A stretch of DNA of 64,000 nt, taken from assembly GCA_002946415.1 (NCBI GenBank), contig NJPS01000054.1, forward strand, positions 1-64,000. The letters run 5' to 3'. Below the pieces are notes generated by a model, which was given only the letters and a program-made list of their open reading frames with translations, was not told where the DNA came from and ran no database searches. The position numbers were made by a program, and so were the translations under genes. This stretch comes from Rutstroemia sp. NJR-2017a BVV2 (taxonomy: Eukaryota; Ascomycota; Leotiomycetes; Helotiales; Rutstroemiaceae). Of this stretch, positions 20,339 to 34,382 are shown piece by piece; position 1 is the first letter of the stretch; each line of letters opens with the position of its first letter.

Positions 20339-20980
20339 TTAGGAGTACATATGACCTTTGCCTTCAAGAACCTCAATCGCCGTCAACTGCATAGTATCAG
20401 TTCGATGGCGAGCTCCACTCGGTAGGCTCTCCAGCTCCTTCGCCAAGTCCAGGTTAATGAGTCTTCCTTTCGCGGCTCCGTCTAAGGCAGGTTCGGCGAT
20501 GATAATATGATTCTCCAAGATATCCTGATGAAGAACCTTTCTATCCTCGAGTAGCGACCTATAACCTCGAATAGCATCACGTAGCGCCTCTAAAAGCTCT
20601 CGGGCCGATTGATATTCGTGGAGAGGTTATCCAGCTGGTGAAGTTACCAAGCAGTAGTTCACGCGGTTGGCGATCATCTCACTTTCGCATTCTGTCAGAC
20701 TGTTGGCTCCAGTTTCTTGAATATTGTCGAAATTATTCCGCTGCCACTCATGCCGGCCACCTGCCAGACTGTCGACCACCGTTTCTGGAACGGTGTGAGC
20801 GCCGATTGCGGCTAGCTCGCCTTCCATGACACGCACATGGGTCTCGCTGGTATAACTACTGCCGGATTGAAGTCTCTTCAGTCTGCTCTCCCTACCAAGT
20901 CTTTTCTCTCTTTTTCTTTTCTGCCTAGAAGATGTCGTGGCACTACCTGCACCGACCTCTGGGCCTATCAAGTGAGTCGC
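20339..20980 (-). pseudogene. FunK1-type fungal protein kinase, truncated relic
   Basis: FunK1 kinases are a fungus-specific, expanded family of protein-kinase-like genes. On the minus strand 20971-20627 is open, and after a stop the frame continues with SARELLEALRDAIRGYRSLL, then VLHQDILENHIII (the catalytic HRD loop with Arg to Gln, a CGA-to-CAA change), LINLDLAKE (the metal-binding loop) and the family hallmark GARHRTDTMQLTAIEVLEGK. It stops at 20339, just where the family normally has a long C-terminal segment. The N-terminal lobe is also missing or unrecognisable. It lies directly downstream of the DUF3435 relic on the same strand. Confidence 0.8.
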
Positions 20981-21152
20981 ACTACTCCTGATCTTCCTCG
21001 GAGACTGGTTTTCGAGTACGTCCGACTGGATTCCAGACTACTCCTGCTACTACCCATATTGCAGTGGAAGGATTTGAGGCTATTGGTATTGCTAAGTGGT
21101 TTATTACATTGTAGTAAAATAGAAGAGGATAATAAGCAAACATCGATTATTA

Positions 21153-23656
21153 CTATCGAAGGCTGATGCCATGCACGGTTTGCACATGATTCTTGAAATG
21201 CTGTAGATATTGGAGAACAAGCCCTTCAGATTGACAAACAGGATGAGTACAGGAGATTCCCTGGGATAGTGGAACCTCTTTTAAATGGCTGTCCATATAG
21301 TTCATCATTTTATGTGGAGTAGCGTATATCCGTGTCCGATACGCATATGTACTTCGTTTGTCTCCTATACAGATAATGCATTAGGTCTTTTTACAAACAA
21401 GGGGGAAAGGGTCTTCATATAAAGACTGATCCTTGGGAGGCTCATCCTTAGGAGACTCGGAAGACGCTCGACTCGAGTGATTACTGTGTGGAACTTCTTA
21501 TTCTTGTCGAGAGGAGAGTGCGATCATGAAGTCAATAGCACGGATCCGGCGGCTGATGATCTCGCTTGGGCTCAGGTCCCTCGAGAGATCACAAAGCACC
21601 TCCTGGAGTCGAGTTCGTTCAGGAAGCTGGTGATAGACGATAGGTTCAACATATTCGTTTACAGGGACCTTTTTGAGTTGCCTCTCTAATTCTTTATCAT
21701 GGATACAATCGAAATAATCTCGCCGGAACTCGATCTTGATAGCTCGATCGCGTTATTTCTGTAACAAATCAATCTGCTGCCAGAGTTGTTCATATTCTTT
21801 GCGGATCTCAAGTAGAGCTCGGCTGTAGGATCTATATTGCCTTTTGTATTCCTTGTATTCTCTTATAAGTTCCATTATCTCTGGATCCGGGGGAAGCGCT
21901 TTCCGAATCTCTTCAGGTATATCGATCGGGGCATATAGATCACAAATGAGACTTATATATATAAATACACAGAAAAATCCGATATCAGTTGGCTGGTCTA
22001 ACACCGTATCTTGGACAATAAAGCGGACCTTTTCGTTGATATAGGATCTATAGAAGACTCCTATCTGAGGATTATACCTTATCACCTGATCACATACAGC
22101 GGTTATAGCAGCCCCTACAAGATATCAGCAAGAATATAAAGTATTCTCAGAATACTCTTACCGTCTATAGCATTCCCAGTACCTCGACGGAAACAGTAGC
22201 TAGTTAGCTTCTGTACAAATCCGGCAGTCCAGCCAAGACGGTCGAGGTAGTAGGCAAAGGTTGAGTAACAGAGAGCTTTGTATTTTGATATTAACAAACC
22301 ATCAAATATCTATATCGCCTACCGAAAAATAGGTATCTTGAGCTTTTCTGGCTTCCAATATATTAGCATCGCTTTTATAGGATCTTATAGATTGCTTGTA
22401 AAAAAAGGTTCGGTATAAGTAAATCCGTCTACTTTGATCGTATTATCCTTGATAGCAATAGCTAAGATATAGCTAATAGGATAAAATATTAGCAGAGCTT
22501 CTTTATGAAATAGAAAGGTAGTCTTGCGAATATTCTATTAGCAAAATCAGAATATATAGATCAAGAATATATAGTTTAGGTTTCCTATCAGCTCCCTTAT
22601 GATAAGCAAGAGTAATCTCTATTCCAAGAAAGTCGCATGCCCCAGAGGTAGGATTGCGAACAATCCAAAGACAGATATCTTCGTAATAGAGAGCTTTATA
22701 TTCTTATATAAGAAAATTCTTGTAATCCTCGTTATTATAGTCGGGGTTTTTTGGATTCACCCAAGGTTCTGGGCCCTTATATATAGGATCATTATCTTTT
22801 GTCTTATCCAAGCTCTTATATTCATTATCCCAATTATCATCTTCATATATTTGATCGCGATCAGCAGCAATCTTCCCCTTAGCTGTATGAACTAGCTCGG
22901 TAGGTCGACAGCCGGTATAGATTAGTAGAAATATAATTATCGCAAGTACCAAATATTGATCTTCGATCAGAAATATAAATATATTCCGGGCCCAGTAATA
23001 GGTAAGGAGAAGAATAAGGTCGTCTGCTCCCAGTACTAGCTTAGCCATTTTTTCCTATCTCAAATTGAACTCCTCGACCAAGATAGTATTGAGATACTAT
23101 AATAATATAATCAGCTATCTATTTCGAATAAGTAATAACGAAGTATAGTATCATACCTTGAAAACTTCTTTCGCATTATTTGTATCTATATACTATCCAT
23201 TGATTCGATTGTAGAGCTGCTTAAACTGAAGCAGATATTGATATACAGAACTGAATATATATACCCTGTAATTCTTATAGATATATCGGAGGAATATCAT
23301 AGTAGTCCCTTTGTCGCAATTTCGAATAGCTATCCGCCAGTCTTGCTTATCTCTGAACTCACAGAACCTGAGGTTATATTAGCTCTATAAAGTGAATATT
23401 GAAATAAGCGATTATTTCCTTATATTTTCCACTTCCGATATATACCAGTAATATTCACCTTTGTAACATCTATATCTTTCGATACAAGAGGACCAGATCT
23501 ATTCAGCTTCTGAATATTGATTTTATAATCCTTTGGTATAAGCTTAGGTTTTTTTGTCCATTGCTGAAGTTTATTACGTTATATAATGAAATATTGAAGA
23601 TTCAGATTCTCTAGGGTACTATCACAAAGATAACGTTTTCTCGAAGTTTTGATCAT
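21153..23656 (-). pseudogene. DUF3435 tyrosine recombinase (Starship captain family), RIP-inactivated
   Basis: DUF3435 proteins are the tyrosine recombinases that mobilise Starship giant transposons. Read from an ATG at 23656 the minus strand holds all parts of the family: an N-terminal part (QLYNRINGQYIDTNNAKEVF-like, about 23200, allowing one stop), TGCRPTELV with the first catalytic Arg (about 22910), YLDRLGWTAGFVQKLTSYCF then RRG with the second catalytic block (about 22220), DQVIRYNPQ and the SYIN block with the likely nucleophile Tyr (about 22030), and a C-terminal zinc-finger-like end (CTHPVCQSEGLVLQYLQHFK) to a TAG at 21155. In the last frame (22110-21153) there are TAA stops at 21755, 21500 and 21383, each one C-to-T from CAA. 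The upstream half is more decayed and probably contains an intron near 23440. Confidence 0.85.
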
Positions 23657-24049
23657 AATCGTTGCTATATATAATACTAGATAAGAATTCTTGGGATAGA
23701 GGAAGAAGGAAAATGGAAAAAGAATTGAATGAGAAGGAATTATTACAAAGTATATTGGTTGAGGTAAGTAGATACTAGAGAAGAGAGAAATAGGACAGCT
23801 ATAGTTTAAATAACTTGAGGATAGCCAAATAACTGTAAGAACTAAGAGATATATTTAGCTCACTCTTAATTAGAATGGTAGTATTGGAAACAGGAAACCG
23901 TAATGGATGATAACCCCGTCGATTTTTGGAGGGGTGGAGGTTCGCGCTAGTACATATAATCAAGATCCTTAGCATATACTGAGGCTGCATAAAACAGCAA
24001 CGAAGCCCACCGAATATAGCGGCCAAAACACCTCGAACTCGCTTTATAG
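23657..24049. other. Upstream flank of the DUF3435 relic, meeting the AT-rich transposon block
   Basis: The first half is AT-rich; 23880-24040 is of near-normal composition and ends abruptly where Ty3 reverse transcriptase sequence begins. In Starships the captain is the first gene inside the 5' edge, so an element boundary would be expected in this interval. No direct repeat or inverted repeat that would fix it could be found by eye. Confidence 0.4.
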
Positions 24050-27000
24050 TATAAAATAAAATTGGAAGAAGGAAAGGAATTACTATTTTTACTAATTATA
24101 CTATTATCAGAAAAGAAGCTTAGAATATTTCAAGAATATATTATAGAAAATTTAGCAAAAGGATTTATTAGAGAATTCTATTTATCTATAGATATACCAA
24201 TCTTCTTTGTACTTAAACTCTATAATATAAAATTAAAATTAGTTATCGATTATCGAAAACTAAATACTATTATTATTAAAAATCGATATATATTACTATT
24301 AGCTAATAAGCTATAAGATCGAATCAGGAAAACTAAATATTTTACTAAGTTAAATTAGTATATAGAATTCAACCTAATCCGAATCAAAGAAAGAAATAAG
24401 TAGAAAACAGTATTTTATATATAATATAGATATTACAAATATCAAATTATATTTTTTAGATTTACTAATATACTTACAATATATATATATTTGGTTAACA
24501 ACTTATTAAGAAAGTATCTCGATAACTATTATATAGTATATTTGAATAATATTTTAATCTTGACCAAGATCCTTGAAGAGTATATTAAGATTATATAGAA
24601 AATATTATAAGTTCTAATAGATATAGATATTTTATTTAAATCTTTGAAATATAAATTCTATATTATCAAAACCGAATTCTTAGGATATATTATTGGAACT
24701 TACAAACTCGAAATAAATTCAGGAAAAGTAAAAGAAGTTTTGAAGTAAATATAATTTATTATAGTTAAAGAAATATAATTATTTTTAAGATTTGTAAACT
24801 TCTATAAATGATTTATTAAAGATTATTCGAAAATCGTAGTACTATTTATAGAACTAACTAAAAAAGATTATAAATATAAATAAAATAATATAATATAAAA
24901 AGTATTTGAGATCCTTAAACAAATCTTTATATAGATACTAATTCTTATTACCTTTGATCTAAAGCTATTAATTACTATTAAGATAGATATATCAGATTAT
25001 ATATTAGATATAATCTTTAGCTAGCTAGATAAGGATAAGAAACTATAACCAATAATATATTATTTAAGAAAGCTTCAATCAGCCAAACTAAACTATGAAA
25101 TTTATAATAAAGAATTTCTAGTAATTATCGATACTTTCAGAAAATAGAAATTTTATTTTAAAAGATCTAAATATATAGTCTAGATTTACTTAGACTATAA
25201 GAATTTGATATACTTTATAACGACCAAAGTTCTAAATAGATAATAAATATAATAGATAGAAATATTAGCTATATACAATTTCAAGATACTATATATCAAA
25301 GAAAACGAAAATACTAGAACTAATATACTTAGTAGAAAACCAGAATATCTAGAAAATAAGATATATAAATTATATATTATATTTCGCCAAGATAGAGATT
25401 TGTTGGTATTCAACTTAATCTAATTAGCTATAATAATATTACTTTGTAATAACTACTTAGAGAAACAAATATAAAGATATTATAAAAATAATTTTATTAT
25501 AAAACAAATACTAGAACAATTAGATAAAGGATTTATAATTAAGAATAAAGTTATATATTTCTATAAGAAGATATATATTCTTTCGATCTTAATAAAACAA
25601 TTTATTTAAAAATAATATAAGTTTCTAATTTATAAATATCAAGGAATTATTAAGATATTTGCAAAAATCAAAATAAATTTATATTTTTTGTAAATAAGGA
25701 AGATAATTAAGAAAGTTATCGGAAACTATAATATTTATATATAAAATAAGATTTTATAGTATACTTTATATAGCTAGCTCAAAACTCTAGATATATTTAT
25801 TTAGTTATAGAAATCTATTATATAAAACTTTGTAATTAAACTATTATCTTCAAAGAATCTAATAATAGAAATAATATATAACTCTATTCTAGTTATAGTA
25901 GATCGATTAATAAAGTTTGGATATATAATTCTATATAAAGAAAGTAGTATAACTAAGAATTTAGTTTATATATTTTTAAGAATAGTAACTAATATATATA
26001 AGGTATTTATCGAAATTATCTTAAACTAAGATAAACTCTTTATCTCGAAATTCTAGCAAATATTTATAATCTTATTAGAAATTAAGAGAAAGTTTTCGAT
26101 AATATTCTATCTATAAATAGATAATTAGATAGAATAGTTGAATTAGATTATAGAATAATATTTAAAATATTATATCAATTATAAATAAAATAATTAGATA
26201 GAACTATTATTACTTATATAGTTTATTTATAATATTATAGAGATAACTATTATAAATATAATACTAGTATATACTAATTTTGGCTTCGAACTCAAAATAT
26301 ATAATATATAGTTACCGGATATAACAAAATCAGATATAGTAATAATGAAAACAGAAGATCTTAAGAATTTATATAAATAATTATTACTTAATATCAAATT
26401 TATAATATAACGAATAATATATTATTATAATATAAAATATAATATAGAACCAATACTTAAGAAAAAAAATAAAGTTTACTTCTTTAGACGAAATATCAAT
26501 ACAAAAAAACTAAATAATAAACTAGATTATAAGAAACTAGGATCTTTCAAAATCGTTGAAGTAATTAGATTAATTAACTATTATCTCGAATTACTAAAAA
26601 TAATAAATATATATCTAGTATTTTATATTTTATTTCTAGAACCAATACTATTAGGAATACCAAATATATTCTATATCGAAATTGAACTAGTTAACTCAAA
26701 TATTGAATATAAAGTTGAAGAGATATTAGATCAAAAATATATTAGAGAAAAGCTTTATTACTTAATCAAATAAAAAGAATATCTATATTCGGAAAATATA
26801 TAGAAACTAATTAAGAATCTAAACTATTTATAAGATTTGGAGAAATTCTATTTAAAGAACTCTCGGTTTCTAACTAAGTAGCTAGTTCAGAATTATTTAT
26901 TAGAGAAAACTCAAAAATCGAAAGATCGATTTCAAAGAAACTAAATATCTAAAAAGCTTATTCGATTTATTCGATTTATTCTTTTTCTAATCTCTCTTTC

Positions 27001-28049
27001 TTTTTAAACTTCTTTAGTATATCTATTATATATAGATTATATTATAATATTTTTCCAGTCTTTTTCTTTAGAATCTTTTACTATTTCCTTAAATATATAT
27101 AATATATAAAAGCCTCTTACTTTTATTAAATAGTTATTTCTTTTTTAGTTTTAAATCGAGTTTCTTTCTAATAAATACTTTTCTACAAAGATATCGAATT
27201 ATTATATATATTATAAGAAGATCTTCTAATATTTCTTATATACTTTTTATACTAGTCGGAATTAGAAAGAATATAATACTCGAGATTCTTCGATATATAA
27301 TAAAAGTATTTTATAAATATTATTTTTCCTTTCTTTTTAAAATAAAGATATATATTATAACGACTTTTTGCGGATTTGGAAATATATTTAGATATAATAA
27401 AGAAAAGAAGGAGAATAAGATATTTATTATAAACTTAAGTAAGTATTCTATATTATTATAATAAGTATCGAGATAATATTAGGCTAGAAGGGAGATAGTA
27501 TTATAATATATCTAAATAAGAATTTAAAAACCTTAGACTTAGAAGATAGCTAACTACTATTTAGTAAGATCGAACTATTATATAAAGATTATATAATAAA
27601 GTAAAGTCTAGATATCTATATTTATAATATAGAGATAGAGAAAAGGTATCTATAATTATCGATATATTTTTATAAAGAATAGTATTATAGAAATAAGATA
27701 TCTAAGAATAAATAAATATTAAAGTAATTAGTAATATCTTTAGTAGAACTTTAGATAAGGATTATCTAATATCCTAATAGTCTTAGTAATCCTAGTATTA
27801 CTAGAACTAGTAGAACTAATAAGATAATAGAGAATGAAGATTTATATAAATAAATAGTTTTCTTATAGTATATAGAACTTCATGCTCAACAATAATTACT
27901 ACTTATTTATTTATTATTATAATTATAATCGATTCTTTATATAACTATTATTAATAATAAACCTATAATAGTACTATTAATTATCGCGATTTTTAGTACT
28001 CGAAACTCTAACTATTTCTATATAACTTAGAAAATAAGTATTTATAATA
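24050..28049 (+). mobile_element. Ty3/gypsy chromovirus, 5'-truncated RIP relic (Gypsy-1 family)
   Basis: Coding sequence starts abruptly inside the reverse transcriptase (24062-24316 is open: ENLAKGFIREFY, LVIDYRKLNTI). It continues through the YxDD region (YLNNILIL, second Asp lost), RNase H, integrase and a C-terminal chromodomain (YKVEEILDQKYIREKLYYLI, about 26710) to a 3' LTR. Gag, protease and the 5' LTR are missing. The same family occurs complete at 33885-40724 on the other strand, and this copy is more AT-shifted than that one. Integrase chromodomains steer chromoviruses to heterochromatin, which fits the setting. Confidence 0.85.
27499..28049 (+). repeat. 3' LTR of the truncated Gypsy-1 copy
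   Basis: It matches the reverse complement of the 498-bp LTRs of the complete copy but is 551 bp because of an insertion near 27650-27700. A purine-rich tract (GAAGGGAGATAG) stands directly before it. Its termini are mutated from TG/CA to TA. Confidence 0.85.
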
Positions 28050-29099
28050 CTTTATTTTGTTTATTATATATATACTAGGATATTCTTAATATAGTTTCAT
28101 AAATATTTTCTTTGTTTTATAATTCAATATTTGAACTAGAAGATATATTATAGAAATTGATTAGCTGATATAAATTATAAAAGTTATTAATCTAGATTAA
28201 AGTTTTTCTATAACTATAAGTTTATTTAATAAATAATTTATAAATCTAGATTTTAAAGATCAATAATCTTTTTATATAAATCTTCGGTATTAGTAATTTC
28301 AAAATATTATTACTTAGATATTACTTTATATTTTAGATCTTTTTTATAAAGATTATTAATTTATAAAAGAGATTGAGAAGATCAATTTGAGAAGATTAGA
28401 TAATTATTATTTTATTATATAATTATCTAATATTATTCTTACTTAATTTCTTTATATCTAGTTATTATAATATATAATATCAATCTTATCCAATATATTC
28501 AAATATCGATTCAAAATTCTTTTCTATATCTATAATAATCGGATTAATTAGAGTTTAATAAAGTTCAATATCTAGATAAAATGAAATATCTTTACTAAAT
28601 TATATTATAATTGATTTAATATTATATTTTACTAGATATATTTCAACTATAAATCAATCTTGAATATAAAAACTTTTTCCAATAATTCCAATTATTATTT
28701 CTAGATCTCGGCTTTCTATTATTCAATTTTCTATATAATTTTGTTATTATAAATTTTATTAATCTCCTTAATCTTATCTATTTTATCAATAGTATTATAA
28801 AGATAAAGATTATTATCTTTATTATTAAAGATTTTTTCTTCTATATCTTAAATATAATCTTGATAAGTTCGATAGATTTGTTATTACTTTTTCGTTTTAT
28901 CTATTATCTAATACTAAGCTTATTAGTTATTAAATTATAATTGTAATTTTATTATCTAGAATATCTTTTAATTAACTATCTATTTCTTTTTATATTCCTT
29001 ATTTTTGTACTTTCTTATTATATTCCGATTCTAATTTTTAAATATATATTCTCGATATTGAAATCTATTTATTATAGAAATAATAGATTATAAAACCGA
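28050..29099. other. AT-rich RIP-degraded DNA, origin not recognised
   Basis: This stretch is very rich in TpA with no open frame. It lies between the LTR above and gag-like sequence of the older Ty3 element; it may hold that element's lost 5' end or another repeat. Confidence 0.5.
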
Positions 29100-30064
29100 A
29101 TTCTTCTAAGGTAATTTAATAGATATATAATTATATATAAATAGATATCTATCAATATACTTTTTTATTTGCTTTTATATAATAAAATCAATCTGATACT
29201 GATTTTGGAAATATTATATAATAGTATTAGAGATAATAGCGAAGTAGTATAATATATAAATAATTATATCGAATTCGGGATTCAATATAATCAAATAGTT
29301 CAATATTTATAGAATATATTAGATTATAGTAATAATAGATAAATAGATAATAATATAGATTAAATAGAAATATAATAGTAATAATATATAATAAAGAAAC
29401 TTACTTTTTTATATAAAGGAATCTGGGATATATATTTTATATCAATTATAATTTATATTTTGATATATTATCTTATCAAAAAATATCAATATTCAATTAT
29501 AGAATAAACTATATAAAGTCTATATTATAATATTTACCTTGATTTAGAGATTCGAAATATATTAATTATATAATAGTTCGATTTATAATATATAAATAAT
29601 TATCTAATTCTAGATCTTATTTATATTATAAATAAGATTAAACTTTAGATAAACTATATCTTATTTTCACTATATAAAAAAAACTTGTTTATAATATAAA
29701 TAAAAAAGAATAAGATTAGGATTTAACTATTAAAATTACTAAATTTTATTAATATATTATAGATATAGAATATATAGTTAGTTAATCCTTTGAAAGTAAT
29801 ATATAGATCTACTAATAGTTCAAAATAAACAAAATAGAAATCAAGATTATTAATACTATATATTTCGGTATCTTTATTAATAATTCTATTTATAGATTAT
29901 AAAGTAGATTCTATATTGCGAATAAAAATAAGTTAATTATCTAAATAAAGTAATCTAATATTCTATATATATATAAATCTACAAATCTATATCTTGATAT
30001 TTCTATATTTATTAATATCTTATAGTACTTTACTTTTTATTATAATATCTTTGTTTTTCAATAA

Positions 30065-31933
30065 AGTAGTAATATAAAACCTCACTAAGTTATCTACCTT
30101 ATTAGATTAGCTACTTTTTATCTATATTCGACTTCAATTCTCAATTAAACAGCAACAACAATTAAAATTAAATAAATCTATATAGAAGTAACTAAAGTAG
30201 AGTTTATTATACGATCTAGGCAAGTCCTTTTATTATATCCAGATTGTTTATATATTCTATATCGTGATTGAGTTGATAATACTACTTAAGATTCTCTTCC
30301 CTCTATAGCTATATTATTTTTAATCTGAACAGTAACTTCTTGTTGGATTAAAATCTTATTAGTTTCTTCTGTAATAATAACCTTATTTCGTTTTAAATAG
30401 ATTTTGGGAGCTCTACGATACTTGTTTAGATTATGATTTGCCTTATATAATTGTTGATTATCAGCTTACAAAATAGCTATCTTATAAGCTAATTTCTTAG
30501 TATCTTTAACTAGAGCTTCAATTACCCGAAAAAGAGGTATAGGAAAACTACTTTGATACTAGATAATTCTATTTCGAATAAGATCAGTTTGAGAAAGAAC
30601 TTCTTTGAGGTTATAGGGAGTATATAAGCTCTAAGAAGAGGATGATCCAGTAATAGATAATAGAGTTCGAAGATAGATATCTATTCTTGAGATAACTTCT
30701 TAAAGATCGAATAGTACTAATCCAGCACCGCGGAACCTAGCTCGAGTATTTGAAGATATAATTACTTATCTAAAAGCCTCTTTAAACCTAACTAAGAAGT
30801 CTGTTTTACCAATATAGGTAATATTAGATTTGATAAAGCTGATAACTTGATTACTATATACCTTCTTTAAAAGCTGAAATAGACTAATATCTATTAGCTA
30901 AGTCAAATAGGAAGAATATAGAGATAAGTAAAGTACTTTAATCTTATACTTAGTATAGTATTCTTGAAAAGTAACCAAGTTATAACTCTTATACCTATCT
31001 AAGACCAATAGTTACTATAAACCCTTCATTCAAGCAACAGTATACTTCTCGAAGTATTTAATCCAATCTAAACCTATCTTATTATTCGTCTATCTATTCT
31101 CTATAGGTTTAATTAGCCAATCTTTAGGCTAATCAGTAGTTGTTATCTACTAAGCCTAAGTTATTATCTCCTTAAGTAGTACGAAAGAGGGGATTATTTC
31201 TCCTTCTGTACTAATCGCAATAATTACTATTATCTATTTCCAATTACCTAGCTAAATACTTTTCACTCTTTCTAATTGTTCTGCATTTGTAACTACTATA
31301 TACGAAATAATTATATCTATTATAAATCCTATCTCATCGAAGTTCTATATATCCGATTCGAGTATTCTATATTCTTGATATATATCCTTAAATAATATAA
31401 ACTACTTCGAAAGAAGCTTCGGATCTTTGTAAAGAGTTCTTTGGATATTATAGACTTGAATAAAGCAGACTTTGAATTCAGGATATCGATTTATAAATCA
31501 TTATACCTAGTATTTGCTAATATATCGAATACCCTTATTATCAAAGATATAATTTGCTATATCTTCGACAATACTAAGGTAGGGCGGATATCCTCTTGAA
31601 TCTAGATCAAGAATATATTGAACTATTATCTCCTTTTCTAATATAGTTAATCGGCGGAATTGTAGTACTATTATAACGATAAATTGCCTTCCAGCTATTC
31701 TCTTAACAAGTATATCCTTATTTATATTGTATATCTTAATAGCTTTCCGATTATTTAATCTAGGTATCGAATTAATCGCCTAAATCGCAAGATTCAATCG
31801 AGCTTCTTTACTGAGTTCAGGTATATTAGGTTATTGTTTTATTGATAGATTAAGTTGAGTTGTAGAATATAGATAAAAAGTGGCTAATCTGATAAAGTGG
31901 ATAACTTAGTAGAGTTTCACATTATATAATACT
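30065..31933 (-). mobile_element. Fot/pogo-type DNA transposon with transposase relic
   Basis: The ends are inverted repeats of roughly 60 bp (30065-30130 and 31866-31933) and the length, 1.87 kb, is normal for the family. The minus strand encodes a decayed transposase from about 31860 to 30180: an N-terminal helix-turn-helix/CENP-B part (LTILEKEIIVQYILDLDSRG), a first catalytic Asp in FDEIGF, a second in LLVLDRYKSY and a third in QLIDISLF. In the family the second block is normally LDGHESH, so Gly, His, Glu and His have become Arg, Tyr, Lys and Tyr by C-to-T or G-to-A steps. The three Asp residues survive but in-frame stops are frequent. It sits inside Gypsy-2. Confidence 0.87.
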
Positions 31934-33879
31934 ATTTTATTCTTTTAGATAACTATAATAGAAATTGAATTAAATTCTATATTCCTTATATTATAGATAT
32001 AATTAAATATTCTAAAATAGATAAAGTTTAAAAATTTTTTGCAAATTAATAAGATTTTACTTTAGCTAAAGTAAAGATAATTATTTATATAATTTATAAA
32101 GAGATAAACTAGATAAAAGATATTATCTAGTAAAAGATTCTTTTTTAGATAAATTAAAAGATATAAGATATTTAGATTTTATTACTTTAATAGAAAGAGA
32201 ATATATAATACTTTTATATATTTTAATAAAAAATAATTTCTTTTTCCAATCTAAAATTCTTATTAACTTAGAAATAAATAGTTTTGTTTTTATTAATATA
32301 TTTTTCTTTAAATATCTTTCTTCTATTCTAAAATTTATTTTTAAATATTTGAAATCTCTTTTATAGATCAAAGATTATAATTATATTAAAAACCAGAAAA
32401 TTATATATTATACTTTAATTAATCTTATAATCAATAATTATATATAATTGTTTATTCTCTTTTTAATTATTTATCTTGGATTCTAATATATTATCTAAAG
32501 ATAATAATAGTTTACTAAGTATTATATATTTCTAGATTATATATATTATTATCTTAAATAACTAATTAATCTATTTTATATATTCAATTATTTTATTAAT
32601 TTTGAAATATAATTAGATAATAACAAATCTATAATTAACTATTTTTACTAAACTGATACTAATTAAAGAGATAGATAACTAGATATATTCTAAAAAAAGA
32701 AATATTCTTTAATCTAAATTAAAATACTTAATATAATTATCTTATTTTATAAACTAATTGAAAAGTATTTATCTAAATCGAAATCAGATTCTATTTTCTT
32801 CGATTTTGCTTTATCTAATAAATTGAATTTTAATATAGTTAAAGTAATTCTAATTAGTATTAAATTATTTTATAAGAAATTAGTAAAGCTAAATATTATT
32901 AAAATGAAAAAGAAGTTAAGAAAAGTAGAAATACTATTTTCTTTAGTTCTTAAATACTTTCCAAAACCTTTTTAGATATCTTTTGTTATATATAAGTTTC
33001 TTATTTTTGAAATTTATATTATTTTAAGTATTACTTTAAATACTATCTATAAAAGATATAATAATTATAAATTATTTATTATAATTTTATAAGAACTAGA
33101 TAACTTAATTAATTAATATCGAGATATCTAAAATAAAGAGTAATAAAAAGTTATTTTTATAATCTAGTTTCTTTTCTTTTAATCTTGATAAGTTATTATA
33201 TATTCTCTTTTATAAATAAATATTATTAAGTTACTAATTCTTAATAAATATATTAATTATATTTATATCTTCTTTAAAATTAAATTAAATATTCTATTAC
33301 TCTATTATCTTTATAATTATAAGATCTATTTAGAAGATAATAGTAAGAAAATATTAAAATATAATTTACTTTATAAAATATTGTTTAAAGAACTTAAGAT
33401 TATTAAGAAATATCTTATAGAGAATCTATTAAAAGAATTTATTGAATTTAGCTAAATATTATTTATAATTTTTATTTTCTTTATTAAGAAATCAATAAAT
33501 AAATTATATTTTTATATCGATTTTCGAATATTTAATATCTTTATCTATAAGGATTAGTATCTATTACTTCTAATTAACAAAATATTTGTTAATATTATAA
33601 ATATAAAGATCTTTACTAAACTAGATATCTATTAAATCTTTTATTATATTCAAATAGACTCTATTTCAAAAGAATATATTATCTTTCGAATATATTATAG
33701 AATATATAAATATAAAGTTATATCTTTCAAACTAATAAATAGTTTTATAATCTATTAGTATTATATAAATAATATATTTTTCGACTATTTAGATATATTC
33801 TATATTACTTACTTAGATAATATTTTAATTTATTTTGAAAACAAATTAGAATATATAATATATATAAAATTAATTTTAT

Positions 33880-33884
33880 AATAT
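33880..33884. repeat. AATAT target-site duplication, left
   Basis: Identical to 40725-40729, flanking the complete Gypsy-1 element. Confidence 0.85.
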
Positions 33885-34382
33885 TGTTACGAATACTTGT
33901 TTTCTGAGTTATATGGAAGTGGTTAGGGTCTCGAGTATTAGAGATCGCAATAACTAATAGTACTATTATAGGTTTATTATTGATAACAGTTATATAGAGA
34001 ATCGATTATAATTGTAATGATAGATAAACAAATAGTAATTGTTGTTGAATATAAAACTCTATATACTAAGGAAAACTATCTAGTTATATAGATCTTTGTT
34101 CTCTACTATCTTATCAATCCTATCAATTCCTACTACTGGGATTGTTAGGAACTACTAGGATATTATATAATTCTAATCTGAGGTTCTACTAAAGGTACTA
34201 TTAATTACTTTAGTATCTATTTATTCTTAGATATCTTTTTCCCTATCTCTGTACTATAGGTATAGATATCTAAACTCTACTTTATCGTATAATCTCTATA
34301 TAACGGTTTATCTCTACCAAATAATAGTTAACTATTCTTTGAGTCTAAGGTCCTTAAGCTCTTATTTAGATATATTATAATA
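33885..34382 (-). repeat. 3' LTR of the complete Gypsy-1 element
   Basis: 498 bp, collinear with 40227-40724 without large gaps; nearly all differences are transitions. Its outer end starts TGTTACGAATAC; the inner end shows TA in place of CA. Confidence 0.93.

Noticed and set aside
21477..21689. Plus-strand 70-codon frame
   Set aside because: It is antisense to the C-terminal part of the DUF3435 relic.
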